Shown: one piece after another, positions 22,477 to 31,506 of the stretch
Numbering within the stretch: position 1 is the stretch's first letter
Layout: the number at the start of each line of letters is the position of its first letter
Source: Gemmobacter lanyuensis
Lineage (GTDB): Bacteria > Pseudomonadota > Alphaproteobacteria > Rhodobacterales > Rhodobacteraceae
Length of the DNA: 32,125 nt
Direction: 5' to 3'
Assembly (NCBI RefSeq): GCF_014652355.1
Contig: NZ_BMYQ01000019.1
Coordinates: 1 to 32,125 of the forward strand
Program-made: the position numbers and the translations under genes
The notes under the pieces: model-generated
Databases searched by the model: none
The model's input: only the letters and a program-made list of their open reading frames with translations
Told to the model about the DNA's origin: nothing

Positions 22477-24129
22477 ATGCTGGAATTGATCAACCTTTCC
22501 AAAGGCTTTGGCAGCGGCGATACACGGACCGAGGTGCTTCGCAACGTCTCGCTCAGCGTGGCCGAGGGTGAATTCGTGGCGATCCTGGGCTATTCCGGCA
22601 CGGGCAAGACCACGCTGATGTCGCTGATGGCAGGGCTTACCACCCCCGATCAAGGCGAGGTGCGCTTTCGTGGTGCGCCCGTTACGGGGCCGGGGCCGGA
22701 ACGGGGGCTTGTGTTCCAGTCCTATGCACTGATGCCCTGGTTGACCGTGGCGGGGAATGTGCGGCTGGCAGTCGATGCGGTGCATGGCGCCCGCCCGGCG
22801 GCCGAGCGTGCGGCACTGGTGGCGAAATACATCGGGATGGTGGGGCTTGGTCATGCGGCCGACCGTCGCCCGGCCGAACTTTCAGGCGGAATGCGACAGC
22901 GTGTGGGGATCGCCCGGGCGCTGGCGATGGAGCCCCAGGTCCTGCTGCTGGATGAGCCGCTTTCGGCGCTGGATGCGCTGACCCGTGCCAATCTTGCCGA
23001 TGAGATCGAGGTGATCTGGGCCCGCGACCGTCGCACCGTGGTTCTGGTCACGAATGACGTGGATGAGGCGCTGGTTCTGGCCGACCGGATCGTGATCCTA
23101 AACCCCGATGGCACGCTGGGCACCAGCTTTCCCGTGGCGCTGCCGCGTCCGCGCGACCGCAGCCTTCTGGGCGATGACCCGGCATTTCAGGCCCTGCGCG
23201 TGGCAGTGACCGCCTGTCTTCTGGATGTCGGCGCGCGTGGAGAGGTTCAGGCCGCCCGCACCTTGCCCGCGGTGGTGCCACGTCATGCCCTGCCGGGCGC
23301 CTATGCCCGTGCGGCAAAATCCATGACGGATGACCGCTATCTGCAGTTTTCACAGCTGCACAAAGTCTATGCCACGCCCAAGGGGCCGCTGACGGTGGTC
23401 GAGGATGTGAACCTGACGCTGAAGAAGGGGGAATTCATCAGCCTGATCGGTCATTCGGGCTGCGGCAAATCGACGGTCCTGTCGATGACCGCCGGCCTGA
23501 CGGGGATTTCGCGCGGGGCCATCAAGCTGGATGGCCTGCACGTCGAAGGGGCCGATCCCGAACGTGCGGTGGTGTTCCAGTCGCCTTCGCTGTTTCCCTG
23601 GCTCACGGCTAAGGAAAACGTGGCCATCGGGGTAGACCGCGTCTATCCCCGGGCCAGCCAGTCCGAGCGTCAGGATGTGGTTGAATACTATCTGGAGCGG
23701 GTGGGCCTTGCCGATGCGATGGACCGCCCGGCCGCCGAGATGTCGAACGGGATGCGCCAGCGCGTCGGGATCGCGCGGGCCTTCGCGCTGTCGCCGAAGC
23801 TTCTGCTGCTGGATGAACCTTTCGGGATGCTGGACAGCCTGACCCGTTGGGAATTGCAGGAAGTGCTGATGGAGGTCTGGAGCCGGACCCGCGTCACCGC
23901 CATCTGCGTGACCCATGATGTCGATGAGGCCATCCTGCTGGCCGATCGCGTGGTGATGATGACGAATGGCCCCAATGCCACCATCGGCCGCATCACCGAC
24001 ATTGCCCTGCCGCGTCCGCGCAGCCGCAAGGCGCTGGCCGATCACCCCGAATATTGGACCTACCGCGCCGAGATCCTTGGTTTTCTTGAGGATTACGAAC
24101 AGGGCGCCAAAACGGAGGATGCCGCGTAA
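22477..24129 (+). CDS. nrtD: Fused double nitrate ABC transporter ATPase (NrtC/NrtD-like)
   Basis: A 550-residue protein with two complete ABC nucleotide-binding domains. Domain 1 (about 1-250): Walker A GYSGTGKTT (38-46), Q-loop Gln81, signature LSGGMRQRV (135-143), Walker B LLLDEP (156-161). Its H-loop His is replaced by Asn193 (codon AAT at 23053-23055). Domain 2 begins near residue 283: Walker A GHSGCGKST, signature MSNGMRQRV, Walker B LLLLDEP and a normal CVTHDVDEA H-loop. One site is thus likely impaired, as in other asymmetric ABC transporters. It is coupled to nirB by a 1-base TAATG overlap. No NrtA-like extra domain, as in cyanobacterial NrtC, is present. Confidence 0.93.
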   Translation: MLELINLSKGFGSGDTRTEVLRNVSLSVAEGEFVAILGYSGTGKTTLMSLMAGLTTPDQGEVRFRGAPVTGPGPERGLVFQSYALMPWLTVAGNVRLAVDAVHGARPAAERAALVAKYIGMVGLGHAADRRPAELSGGMRQRVGIARALAMEPQVLLLDEPLSALDALTRANLADEIEVIWARDRRTVVLVTNDVDEALVLADRIVILNPDGTLGTSFPVALPRPRDRSLLGDDPAFQALRVAVTACLLDVGARGEVQAARTLPAVVPRHALPGAYARAAKSMTDDRYLQFSQLHKVYATPKGPLTVVEDVNLTLKKGEFISLIGHSGCGKSTVLSMTAGLTGISRGAIKLDGLHVEGADPERAVVFQSPSLFPWLTAKENVAIGVDRVYPRASQSERQDVVEYYLERVGLADAMDRPAAEMSNGMRQRVGIARAFALSPKLLLLDEPFGMLDSLTRWELQEVLMEVWSRTRVTAICVTHDVDEAILLADRVVMMTNGPNATIGRITDIALPRPRSRKALADHPEYWTYRAEILGFLEDYEQGAKTEDAA

Positions 24130-26567
24130 TGACCCAGAAACTTGTTGTCATCGGGGCGGGGATGGCCTCGGGGCGGGTGCTGGAACACCTGTTCGAAGAC
24201 GCACCGGGTACCTTTGAGGTGACGCTTTTCAATGCCGAGGCGCGGGGGAACTATAACCGCATCATGCTGTCGCCCGTGCTGTCGGGGGAAAAGACCTATG
24301 AAGAGATCGTCACCCATGATGCGGACTGGTATGCCCGCCACGGCGTGACCTGCCACTTCGGCACCCATGTCACGCGGATTGATCGCGACCGGAAGGTCGT
24401 GGTCGCGGGCGGGGCCGAGGTGACCTATGACCGGCTGGTCATCGCCACCGGATCGGCGCCCTTCATCATTCCCGTTCCGGGCCGCGATCTGCCGGGCGTG
24501 GTCAGCTACCGCGATCTCGACGATACCAATGCCATGATCGCCGCTGCCCGCCCCGGTGCCAAGGCCGTGGTGATCGGCGGTGGGTTGCTGGGGCTTGAGG
24601 CTGCCGCAGGCCTTGCCCTGCGCGGGATGGAGGTCACAGTGATCCACCTGATGGGCCATCTGATGGAACGCCAGCTTGATCCTGCCGCCGGTTATCTGCT
24701 GCAAAAGGCGCTTGAGGCGCGGGGGATCCGCATCCATTGCAAAGGCGCGACCAAGGCCATCCTGGGGCAGGACCGCGCCGAAGCGGTGCTGCTGGAAGAT
24801 GGCACCACCTATGGCGCAGATCTGGTCGTGATGGCTGTGGGCATCCGCCCTGAAACGCGGCTGGCCACCGATGCCGGGCTTGAGGTCGGGCGGGGCATCA
24901 CCGTCGACGACACCATGGTCACTTCGGACCCCGCCATTCTTGCGGTTGGGGAATGTGTCGAGCATGATCGGCAGCTCTTTGGCCTTGTCGCGCCGCTTTA
25001 CGATCAGGCCCGGGTGGTTGCGGCCACGCTTCAGGGCAAGCCTGCCGCCTTCCGCCCCGTGCAGACCGCCACCAAGCTCAAGGTTACGGGCTGCGATCTG
25101 TTCAGCGCGGGCGATTTCGCCGAAGGCGAGGGGCGCGAAGATATTGTCCTGCGTGATCCCGCGCGCGGCATCTACAAACGGCTGGTGATCCAGCAGGACA
25201 GGCTGATCGGTGCGGTGCTTTACGGCGATACCGCAGACGGGCCGTGGTTCTTCGGGCTGATCAAGGACGGCACCGATATCGGCCCCCTGCGCGACACCCT
25301 GATCTTCGGCCCAAGCCACCAGGGGGGGGCCACAGCGGACCCTATGGCGGCCGTTGCAGCCTTGCCGCCTGAGGCGGAGATTTGCGGCTGCAACGGCGTG
25401 TGCAAAGGACGGATCGTACAGGCGATCGAGGCGGGTGCGCAAACCCTTGCCGCGGTGCGGGCCGTGACCAAGGCTTCTTCCTCGTGCGGAACCTGCACGG
25501 GGCTGGTCGAGCAGGTGATGGCCCTGACCCTTGGCCCGGATTTCGCGGCTCCCGTGCGGCAGGGCATGTGCGGCTGCACCGATCAGGGGCATGATGACGT
25601 GCGGCGGCTGATCCGGGTCAAGGCGCTGAAATCCATTCCCGCCGTGATGCAGGAACTGGGCTGGAAAACGGCGGGGGGCTGCGCTTCGTGCCGACCGGCG
25701 CTGAATTACTACCTCCTCGCGGAATGGCCGCTTGACTATCGTGATGATCGGCAATCGCGTTTCGTGAACGAACGCAACCACGCCAATATCCAGAAGGACG
25801 GCACCTATTCAGTCGTGCCGCGCATGTGGGGCGGTGTCACCACCCCGGACGAGCTGCGCGCCATCGCCGATGCGGCCGACCGCTACAACGTGCCGATGGT
25901 CAAGGTGACGGGCGGCCAGCGGATTGACCTGCTGGGCGTCCGCAAGGAAGACCTGCCCGCAATCTGGGCCGATCTGAATGCAGCGGGCATGGTTTCGGGC
26001 CATGCCTATTCCAAGGGGCTGCGGACGGTGAAGACCTGCGTCGGATCGGAATTCTGCCGCTTTGGCACGCAGGATTCCACCGGGCTTGGCATCCGGCTGG
26101 AAAAGCTGCTCTGGGGGTCATGGACGCCCCACAAGGTCAAGCTGGGCGTTTCGGGTTGCCCGCGCAACTGCGCCGAGGCGACGATCAAGGATATCGGCAT
26201 CATCTGTGTCGATTCCGGCTATCAGATCAGCGTCGCAGGCGCGGCCGGGATGGAGGTGAAGGAGACGGAATTCCTTGCCGCCACCCCTTCGGCAGATGAG
26301 GCCTGCGACATCACCGCCGCCTTCATCCAGCTTTATCGTGAACAGGGCCAATACCTGCATCGGGCCTTCAAATGGGTCGCCAAGGTCGGGCTCGACAAGA
26401 TCCGCGCGCAGGTCGTGGATGATCTGGAAAATCGTGCTGCGCTGGTCGCGCGGTTCGAACTGAGCCAATCGGTCTATCGCCAGGACCCCTGGGCCGAACA
26501 TGCCCCCGCCGCTGCCCGCCGCCAGTGGGCCGCACTTGCTGATCTGTCACAAGAGGCCGCAGAATGA
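24129..26567 (+). CDS. nirB: Assimilatory nitrite reductase large subunit, NAD(P)H-dependent
   Basis: An 812-residue NirB/NasB enzyme that reduces nitrite to ammonium with six electrons. In order: FAD/NAD(P) oxidoreductase domain (VVIGAGMASGRVLEHL at 6-21, second nucleotide fold VVIGGGLLGLEAAAGLALRG), BFD-like [2Fe-2S] domain (Cys419, 421, 453, 456), a second BFD-like segment (MCGCTD...GGCASCRPA), and the sulfite/nitrite reductase domain. The last carries Cys637, Cys643, Cys677 and Cys681 for the 4Fe-4S cluster and sirohaem. All ligands are intact. No sirohaem synthase gene is in the window. It overlaps nirD by ATGA. Confidence 0.96.
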   Translation: MTQKLVVIGAGMASGRVLEHLFEDAPGTFEVTLFNAEARGNYNRIMLSPVLSGEKTYEEIVTHDADWYARHGVTCHFGTHVTRIDRDRKVVVAGGAEVTYDRLVIATGSAPFIIPVPGRDLPGVVSYRDLDDTNAMIAAARPGAKAVVIGGGLLGLEAAAGLALRGMEVTVIHLMGHLMERQLDPAAGYLLQKALEARGIRIHCKGATKAILGQDRAEAVLLEDGTTYGADLVVMAVGIRPETRLATDAGLEVGRGITVDDTMVTSDPAILAVGECVEHDRQLFGLVAPLYDQARVVAATLQGKPAAFRPVQTATKLKVTGCDLFSAGDFAEGEGREDIVLRDPARGIYKRLVIQQDRLIGAVLYGDTADGPWFFGLIKDGTDIGPLRDTLIFGPSHQGGATADPMAAVAALPPEAEICGCNGVCKGRIVQAIEAGAQTLAAVRAVTKASSSCGTCTGLVEQVMALTLGPDFAAPVRQGMCGCTDQGHDDVRRLIRVKALKSIPAVMQELGWKTAGGCASCRPALNYYLLAEWPLDYRDDRQSRFVNERNHANIQKDGTYSVVPRMWGGVTTPDELRAIADAADRYNVPMVKVTGGQRIDLLGVRKEDLPAIWADLNAAGMVSGHAYSKGLRTVKTCVGSEFCRFGTQDSTGLGIRLEKLLWGSWTPHKVKLGVSGCPRNCAEATIKDIGIICVDSGYQISVAGAAGMEVKETEFLAATPSADEACDITAAFIQLYREQGQYLHRAFKWVAKVGLDKIRAQVVDDLENRAALVARFELSQSVYRQDPWAEHAPAAARRQWAALADLSQEAAE

Positions 26568-26896
26568 ACTGGATCGACATTGGCAGTCTGACCGACATCC
26601 CCGCCCAGGGCGCACGCGTGGTGCGGACGGCCCTTGGCTGCGTCGCGGTGTTCCGCACCGCCGACGATCAGGTCTTCGCGCTGGAAGATCGCTGCCCGCA
26701 CAAAGGCGGCCCCTTGTCCGAAGGGATCGTGCATGGCGCGCAGGTCACATGCCCGCTGCATGCCTGGGTCTTTGATCTGAACACCGGGCAGGCGCAGGGC
26801 GCCGATGAAGGGGCCGTTGCCACTTTTTCCGCCCGGGTGGTGGCAGGCCGGGTGCAGCTGGATGCAACGCGCCTTGTGCGGCGGAGCGCGGCATGA
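26564..26896 (+). CDS. nirD: Nitrite reductase small subunit, Rieske-type ferredoxin
   Basis: A 110-residue NirD/NasG protein. Unlike E. coli NirD, which as I recall lacks cluster ligands, it keeps a full Rieske set: Cys-Pro-His (DRCPHKGGPLSEG) and Cys-Pro-Leu-His (TCPLHAWVFDL). It should therefore hold a [2Fe-2S] cluster and carry electrons, as described for the assimilatory system of Paracoccus. It overlaps nirB and nasA by 4 bases on each side. Confidence 0.93.
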   Translation: MNWIDIGSLTDIPAQGARVVRTALGCVAVFRTADDQVFALEDRCPHKGGPLSEGIVHGAQVTCPLHAWVFDLNTGQAQGADEGAVATFSARVVAGRVQLDATRLVRRSAA

Positions 26897-29508
26897 CGGT
26901 CCGTTCCACCTGTCCCTATTGCGGTGTGGGCTGCGGCGTCGTGATCCGCCCCGATGGCCAGGGGCGTGTCACCGTCACCGGCGACCCCGATCACCCGGCC
27001 AACCATGGCCGCCTGTGTTCCAAGGGCAGCGCCCTGGCGGAAACGCTGGGCCTGGACGGGCGGCTGCTGGTCCCGCGCATCGCCGGCAAGGACAGCGACT
27101 GGGACAGTGCGCTGGATCTGGTCGCGCAACGCTTTCAGCACTGTATCGCCGAACATGGGCCGGATTCGGTGGCCTTTTATGTTTCGGGTCAGCTGCTGAC
27201 CGAAGATTACTATGTGGCCAACAAGCTGATGAAAGGTTTTATCGGGTCGGCGAATATCGACACGAATTCAAGGCTTTGCATGGCGTCTTCGGTCGCGGGA
27301 CACCGCCGTGCCTTTGGTTCGGACACCGTGCCGGGGCAATATGAGGATATGGAGCTGGCCGATGTGGTGGTTCTGGTGGGTTCGAACCTCGCCTGGTGCC
27401 ACCCGGTGCTCTATCAGCGCCTCGCCGCCGCCAAGGAACGGCGTCCCGAGATGACCATCATCGTCATCGATCCGCGCCAGACAGCCACCTGCGCGCTGGC
27501 CGATCTGCATCTGCAGATCACCCCTGGTGCCGATGTGGCGTTGTTCAATCAGCTGCTGGTCGCCCTGGCGGATCGCGGCGCGCTGGACCCGGCCTTTCTT
27601 GCGCGGGTCGATGGCTTTGACGAAGCCCTTGCCGCTGCCCGGCGCAGCGCCGATGCCCCGACGGGCCTGACGGAGCGCGACCTCGCCGCCTTTGTCGGGC
27701 TCTGGCTGGGAACGGAGCGTGTGGTGACTGTCTATTCCCAGGGGGTCAACCAATCACAGCAGGGCACCGACAAGGTCAATGCGATCCTGAACTGCCATCT
27801 GGCCACCGGGCGGATCGGGCGGCCCGGGATGGGGCCGTTTTCCGTGACCGGTCAGCCCAATGCCATGGGCGGGCGCGAGGTGGGCGGGCTTGCCAATGCG
27901 CTGACCTGCCATCTCGATATCGAAAACGCGGTCCATCGGCAGGCGGTTCAAACCTTCTGGTCCGCCCCGACGATGGCGGGGCAGGCGGGCCTCAAGGCGG
28001 TCGACATGTTCCGCGCGGTGGAAGAGGGGCGGATCAAGGCGATCTGGATCATCTGTACCAATCCCGCCGTCTCGATGCCCGAGGCCGCACGCATCCGCCG
28101 CGCGCTGGCGGCCTGCGATTTTGTGGTCGTGTCCGATTGCATGGCCGACACCGACACCACGCGCCTTGCGGATGTGGTTTTCCCTGCCGCCACCTGGGGC
28201 GAGCGTGAAGGCTCTGTCACCAATTCCGAACGCTGCATCAGCCGACAGCGTGCCTTTCGCGCCTCCCCCGGCATGGCACGCCAGGACTGGCGCATTCTTG
28301 CGGGGGTGGCAGCCCGCATGGGGTGGTCGCACGCGTTTTCCTGGTCGTCCAGCGCCGAGATCTTTGCCGAATTTGCGGCGCTGTCCGGCGTTGCCGCAAG
28401 ACTGGGCAGCGATTTCGACATTTCGGCGCATGAAGGGATCAGCCCGGCAAGATATGAGGCGCTGGCGCCCTTCGTCTGGCCCGCCACGGCGGAACGGCAG
28501 GGGGGGCGGTTCTTTGGGGCAGGGCAGTTTCACACCCCCAGCGGGAAGGGCCGGATGGTGCCCGTGACCCCCGCGCCTGCCCCTGTGACAGACCTGCCCT
28601 TCCGGTTGAACACCGGCCGCATCCGCGACCATTGGCATACGATGACCCGCACGGGCCAATCGCCACGCCTTTCCGCGCATCTGGCCGAGCCGTTTCTGGA
28701 AATCCACCCCGAAGATGCACGGCGCAGGGGGATCGAACCGGCCGCGCTGGTCTGGGTGTACAACACCCATGGTCGGGCATTGTTGCGCGCGCTGATCACG
28801 GATCGTGTCCGCCCCGGTGAGGTTTTTGCCCCGATCCACTGGACCGGGGAAACCTCTGCCGCCGGACGCATTGCGGATCTGGTCACGGCACGCGTTGATC
28901 CTGTTTCGGGCCAACCCGACAGCAAGGCGGCGGCGGTGGACCTGCAAGCGTTCAAGGCGGGCTGGTATGGATTTGCAATCTCGGCCAGGGCCTTTCGTCC
29001 CGGTTCCGATTACTGGGCGCTGGCGCGCGCCGAGGGGGGCTGGCGGGCGGAGCTTGCTGGACGGATCCCCCCATCGGATTGGCAGGCCTGGGCCCGCGCG
29101 CTTTTTGGTTGCCCGACGGCAACGGTCAGTGCCGTCAGCGACCCCCGGCGCGGGCTTGTCCGTCTTGCCTTCAGTGAAGGGGATCGGCTTGTCGCCGCGC
29201 TTTTTGTGGCGCGCGATCCGGTGGCGCTGTCGCGCGGGCATGTGACGGCGGCGCTTGGATCTGCACCCGACCCGAGCTTTCTGGCCGGACAGCCCGGCCG
29301 TGGCGCCCCGGATGCCGGGGCGACCGTCTGTGCCTGCTTTGGTGTGGGGGTGAATACCATCACCGCCGCCATCCGCGCCGGCCATGGGCTGACCGTGGCC
29401 GAGCTTGGCGCATCTCTGCGTGCCGGCACGAATTGCGGTGCCTGCCAGCCCGAACTGAAGGCCCTGATCGCGCGTCACCGCCGGGTCCCGGCGTGCCAGC
29501 CTGCCTGA
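26893..29508 (+). CDS. nasA: Assimilatory nitrate reductase, molybdopterin catalytic subunit
   Basis: An 871-residue cytoplasmic Mo-bis-MGD enzyme (NasA/NasC type). The N-terminal 4Fe-4S site is Cys7, Cys10, Cys14 and Cys42; Cys129 (SRLCMAS) is the likely Mo ligand. MGD-binding blocks include GSNLAWCHPVLYQR, NAMGGREVGGLANAL and NTGRIRDHWHTMTRTG. At the C-terminus is a BFD-like [2Fe-2S] domain with Cys813, 815, 848 and 851, an electron-entry module also found in Klebsiella-type NasA. No Tat signal is present. With NirB and NirD it converts nitrate to ammonium. It is the last gene of the operon. Confidence 0.96.
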   Translation: MTVRSTCPYCGVGCGVVIRPDGQGRVTVTGDPDHPANHGRLCSKGSALAETLGLDGRLLVPRIAGKDSDWDSALDLVAQRFQHCIAEHGPDSVAFYVSGQLLTEDYYVANKLMKGFIGSANIDTNSRLCMASSVAGHRRAFGSDTVPGQYEDMELADVVVLVGSNLAWCHPVLYQRLAAAKERRPEMTIIVIDPRQTATCALADLHLQITPGADVALFNQLLVALADRGALDPAFLARVDGFDEALAAARRSADAPTGLTERDLAAFVGLWLGTERVVTVYSQGVNQSQQGTDKVNAILNCHLATGRIGRPGMGPFSVTGQPNAMGGREVGGLANALTCHLDIENAVHRQAVQTFWSAPTMAGQAGLKAVDMFRAVEEGRIKAIWIICTNPAVSMPEAARIRRALAACDFVVVSDCMADTDTTRLADVVFPAATWGEREGSVTNSERCISRQRAFRASPGMARQDWRILAGVAARMGWSHAFSWSSSAEIFAEFAALSGVAARLGSDFDISAHEGISPARYEALAPFVWPATAERQGGRFFGAGQFHTPSGKGRMVPVTPAPAPVTDLPFRLNTGRIRDHWHTMTRTGQSPRLSAHLAEPFLEIHPEDARRRGIEPAALVWVYNTHGRALLRALITDRVRPGEVFAPIHWTGETSAAGRIADLVTARVDPVSGQPDSKAAAVDLQAFKAGWYGFAISARAFRPGSDYWALARAEGGWRAELAGRIPPSDWQAWARALFGCPTATVSAVSDPRRGLVRLAFSEGDRLVAALFVARDPVALSRGHVTAALGSAPDPSFLAGQPGRGAPDAGATVCACFGVGVNTITAAIRAGHGLTVAELGASLRAGTNCGACQPELKALIARHRRVPACQPA

Positions 29509-29515
29509 GGCTGGC
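29495..29515 (+). terminator. Hairpin overlapping the nasA stop codon
   Basis: GCCAGCCT (29495-29502) pairs perfectly with AGGCTGGC (29508-29515) around GCCTG. It spans the nasA stop and ends 5 bases before the convergent manC stop. A TTTT at 29527-29530 lies too far for a classic terminator, so it may act in both directions but weakly. Confidence 0.5.
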
Positions 29516-29520
29516 GGGGT

Positions 29521-30966
29521 TCAGCCTTTTGCGCCCGGTCCCCGGGCGTAAAGGTCTTCGTAACGGACGATGTCATCTTCGCCGAGATAGGCGCCGGTCT
29601 GCACCTCGATCAGCACCATTGGCACCTTGCCGGGGTTTTCCATCCGGTGCACCGCGCCCAGCGGCACATAGACCGACTGGTTTTCCGTAATCAGGCGGAC
29701 GGTATCGTCCACCGTGACCCGGGCCGTGCCCTGCACCACGATCCAGTGTTCCGACCGATGGTGATGGCTTTGCAGGCTGAGGCTTGCCCCCGGTTTCACG
29801 ACGATCCGCTTCACCTGAAAGCGGTCCGCGAGGGCCAAAGTCTCGAACCAGCCCCAGGGGCGGTGGTCCTTGGGAAATTGCACGGCCTGTTTTGCGGCTT
29901 TGCTTTTCAGCAGGCTGACCGCTTCTTTCACATCCTGCGCCCGGCGCTTGTCCGCGATCAGCACAGCATCATTCATCGCCACGGCGATGATATTGTCCAA
30001 TCCGATCCCCACCAGCTGCAACCCGTCGCTGTCGGATCGAAGCAGGCTGTTGGTGCAGTCGATCGCGCTGGCCTCGCCCCGGGTCACGACACCTGCGCCA
30101 TCCGGCCCCGACACGGCCCAGACCGCATCCCAGCCGCCAAGGTCTGACCAGGCCCCATCAAAAGGCACGACCGACAAATTCGGGGCCTTTTCCATGACGG
30201 CATAATTGATCGAGATGTCGGGCGACCTGGCCCATGGCTCCGGGGCGAGGCGCAGGAACCCAAGGTCCACCCGTGCGGCATCTGTCGCGGCCCGGACGGC
30301 GGCCAGAACTGCGGGGGCAAAGCGTTCAAACGCGGCAATCATGTCCTGTGCGCGGAACAGGAAGATCCCCGCATTCCACAGGTAATTCCCCGAGGCGAGC
30401 ATGGCCTCCGCGCGGCCAAGATCGGGCTTTTCGACAAATTTGTGCAACGGAATTGCCGCCCCGTCACCTGCCGGGGCCTCGGTCAGTTCCAGATAGCCAT
30501 ATCCGGTTTCAGGCCGTGTCGGCGTAATGCCGAAGGTCACGATCTGCCCGCGCGCCGTCGCCTCAAGCCCGCGGATGACCGTCGCCTGAAAATCAGCCGT
30601 TGCCGGAATGTCATGATCCGAAGGCATGACAAGCAGTGTCGCCTCGGGGTCCGCACCATGGGCGTGAAGGGCGGCGGCCAGAACGGCCGGCGCGGTATTC
30701 CGCCCTTCGGGCTCAATCAGGATGGCTGCCGGGTCTATTCCCAGCTCGGCCAGCTGTTCCGTAACGATGAAACGGAAATCGCTGTTGGTCAGGATGATCG
30801 GCGCAGCAAAATCCGCACCCGTGGCCCGCAGGACCGAAGCCTGAAACAGGGTTCCCGTGCCAACCAGCGGCACGAACTGCTTGGGATAGCTTTTGCGCGA
30901 TAGCGGCCAAAGCCGCGTGCCCGAGCCGCCACAAAGAATGCAGGGGTAAATCTTCACTTCAACCAT
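29521..30966 (-). CDS. manC: Mannose-1-phosphate guanylyltransferase / mannose-6-phosphate isomerase
   Basis: A 481-residue bifunctional type II PMI/GMP enzyme. The nucleotidyltransferase domain opens with CGGSGTRLWPLSRKSYPKQF, followed by LVMPSDHDI and FVEKPDLGRAE motifs. The C-terminal cupin isomerase domain (about 350-475) has FQVKRIVVKPGASLSLQSHHHRSEHW and IVVQGTARVTVDD. It makes GDP-mannose for exopolysaccharide, capsule or LPS. It stands alone on the minus strand, converging on nasA, with degraded mobile DNA upstream; partner polysaccharide genes are not in the window. The ribosome site before the ATG at 30966 is GAGAG. Confidence 0.95.
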   Translation of the reverse strand: MVEVKIYPCILCGGSGTRLWPLSRKSYPKQFVPLVGTGTLFQASVLRATGADFAAPIILTNSDFRFIVTEQLAELGIDPAAILIEPEGRNTAPAVLAAALHAHGADPEATLLVMPSDHDIPATADFQATVIRGLEATARGQIVTFGITPTRPETGYGYLELTEAPAGDGAAIPLHKFVEKPDLGRAEAMLASGNYLWNAGIFLFRAQDMIAAFERFAPAVLAAVRAATDAARVDLGFLRLAPEPWARSPDISINYAVMEKAPNLSVVPFDGAWSDLGGWDAVWAVSGPDGAGVVTRGEASAIDCTNSLLRSDSDGLQLVGIGLDNIIAVAMNDAVLIADKRRAQDVKEAVSLLKSKAAKQAVQFPKDHRPWGWFETLALADRFQVKRIVVKPGASLSLQSHHHRSEHWIVVQGTARVTVDDTVRLITENQSVYVPLGAVHRMENPGKVPMVLIEVQTGAYLGEDDIVRYEDLYARGPGAKG

Positions 30967-31143
30967 CCGCTCTCAATGTCCCGGCCGATCCTGCCAGGTT
31001 CACTGGGTCAACAGACTACAGACGAAATGGTGATGCCAGCAGTTTCCATCACAAGGCCCCGCGCTGCCTGCCGACGGAAATGATACCAAGGATTAAAATC
31101 ACCAGATTCAGCTGGTTTCACGTCGAAGCTTGCTGGATTTAAG
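30967..31143. other. Gene-free stretch upstream of manC
   Basis: This non-coding stretch is less GC-rich than its surroundings and should contain the manC promoter on the minus strand. I could not identify convincing -35/-10 boxes. An interrupted repeat CCAG-GTTCA-CTGG lies around 30998. An open frame on the minus strand (31008-31499) is not supported by codon use or family. Confidence 0.4.
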
Positions 31144-31159
31144 TGGTGCCCAGAGCCGG
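31144..31159 (-). other. tRNA 3'-end-like remnant
   Basis: Read on the minus strand, CCGGCTCTGGGCACCA resembles the last bases of an alphaproteobacterial tRNA (acceptor arm plus CCA). No matching 5' acceptor arm or normal T-loop is found, so no tRNA is present. It may be a leftover attachment-site copy from an integrating element, or chance. Confidence 0.2.
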
Positions 31160-31170
31160 TGAGTTGACTT

Positions 31171-31500
31171 GTGCGCCTGATCTGGCATGTGGGTTCTTGT
31201 CGTGACGAGGTAAAGGTTATGCCCTTGTCAGGTGCTGGGTCAATCTGGCCGAATGGTTCTACGGCTGGTTTGGCTCCGGCGGTAGGCCACGGGATGCGTG
31301 GACGAGGCAGGATCGGGCGACGGATATGGAATGGATAAGTTCCGCGTTCTCGCGCAGTCAATGGTGTTAGGGAGCACCTCTTACCCGCGTTCCATGGCGA
31401 CGCGACCGATCTGCTTTCGGGAAGTGACGAGTTCAGGTATTGCCCCGGTCTCAGCCTTCTCGGTTCACTCTTCAGCCGCCTCCAAGGACCTCGTTTCATG
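31171..31500 (+). mobile_element. Probable group II intron 5' fragment
   Basis: The segment begins GTGCGCC at 31171, the common 5' end of bacterial group II introns, and is G-rich, hairpin-rich and non-coding as in ribozyme domain I. AGTCAA at 31356-31361, 185 bases in, is complementary to TTGACT at 31164-31169 just before the start, as expected for an EBS1-IBS1 pair, although offset by one base from the junction. No reverse transcriptase gene or 3' domains V/VI are visible, so it is truncated, ending near the resolvase remnant. The right boundary is approximate. Confidence 0.42.
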
Positions 31501-31506
31501 CAGAAT

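Noticed and set aside
31144-31170. A functional tRNA gene
   Set aside because: Only a 3'-end-like stretch exists; no cloverleaf or 5' acceptor arm can be formed.
31008-31499. 163-codon minus-strand frame upstream of manC
   Set aside because: No family, mixed codon use and no ribosome site; the DNA fits a non-coding intron fragment better.
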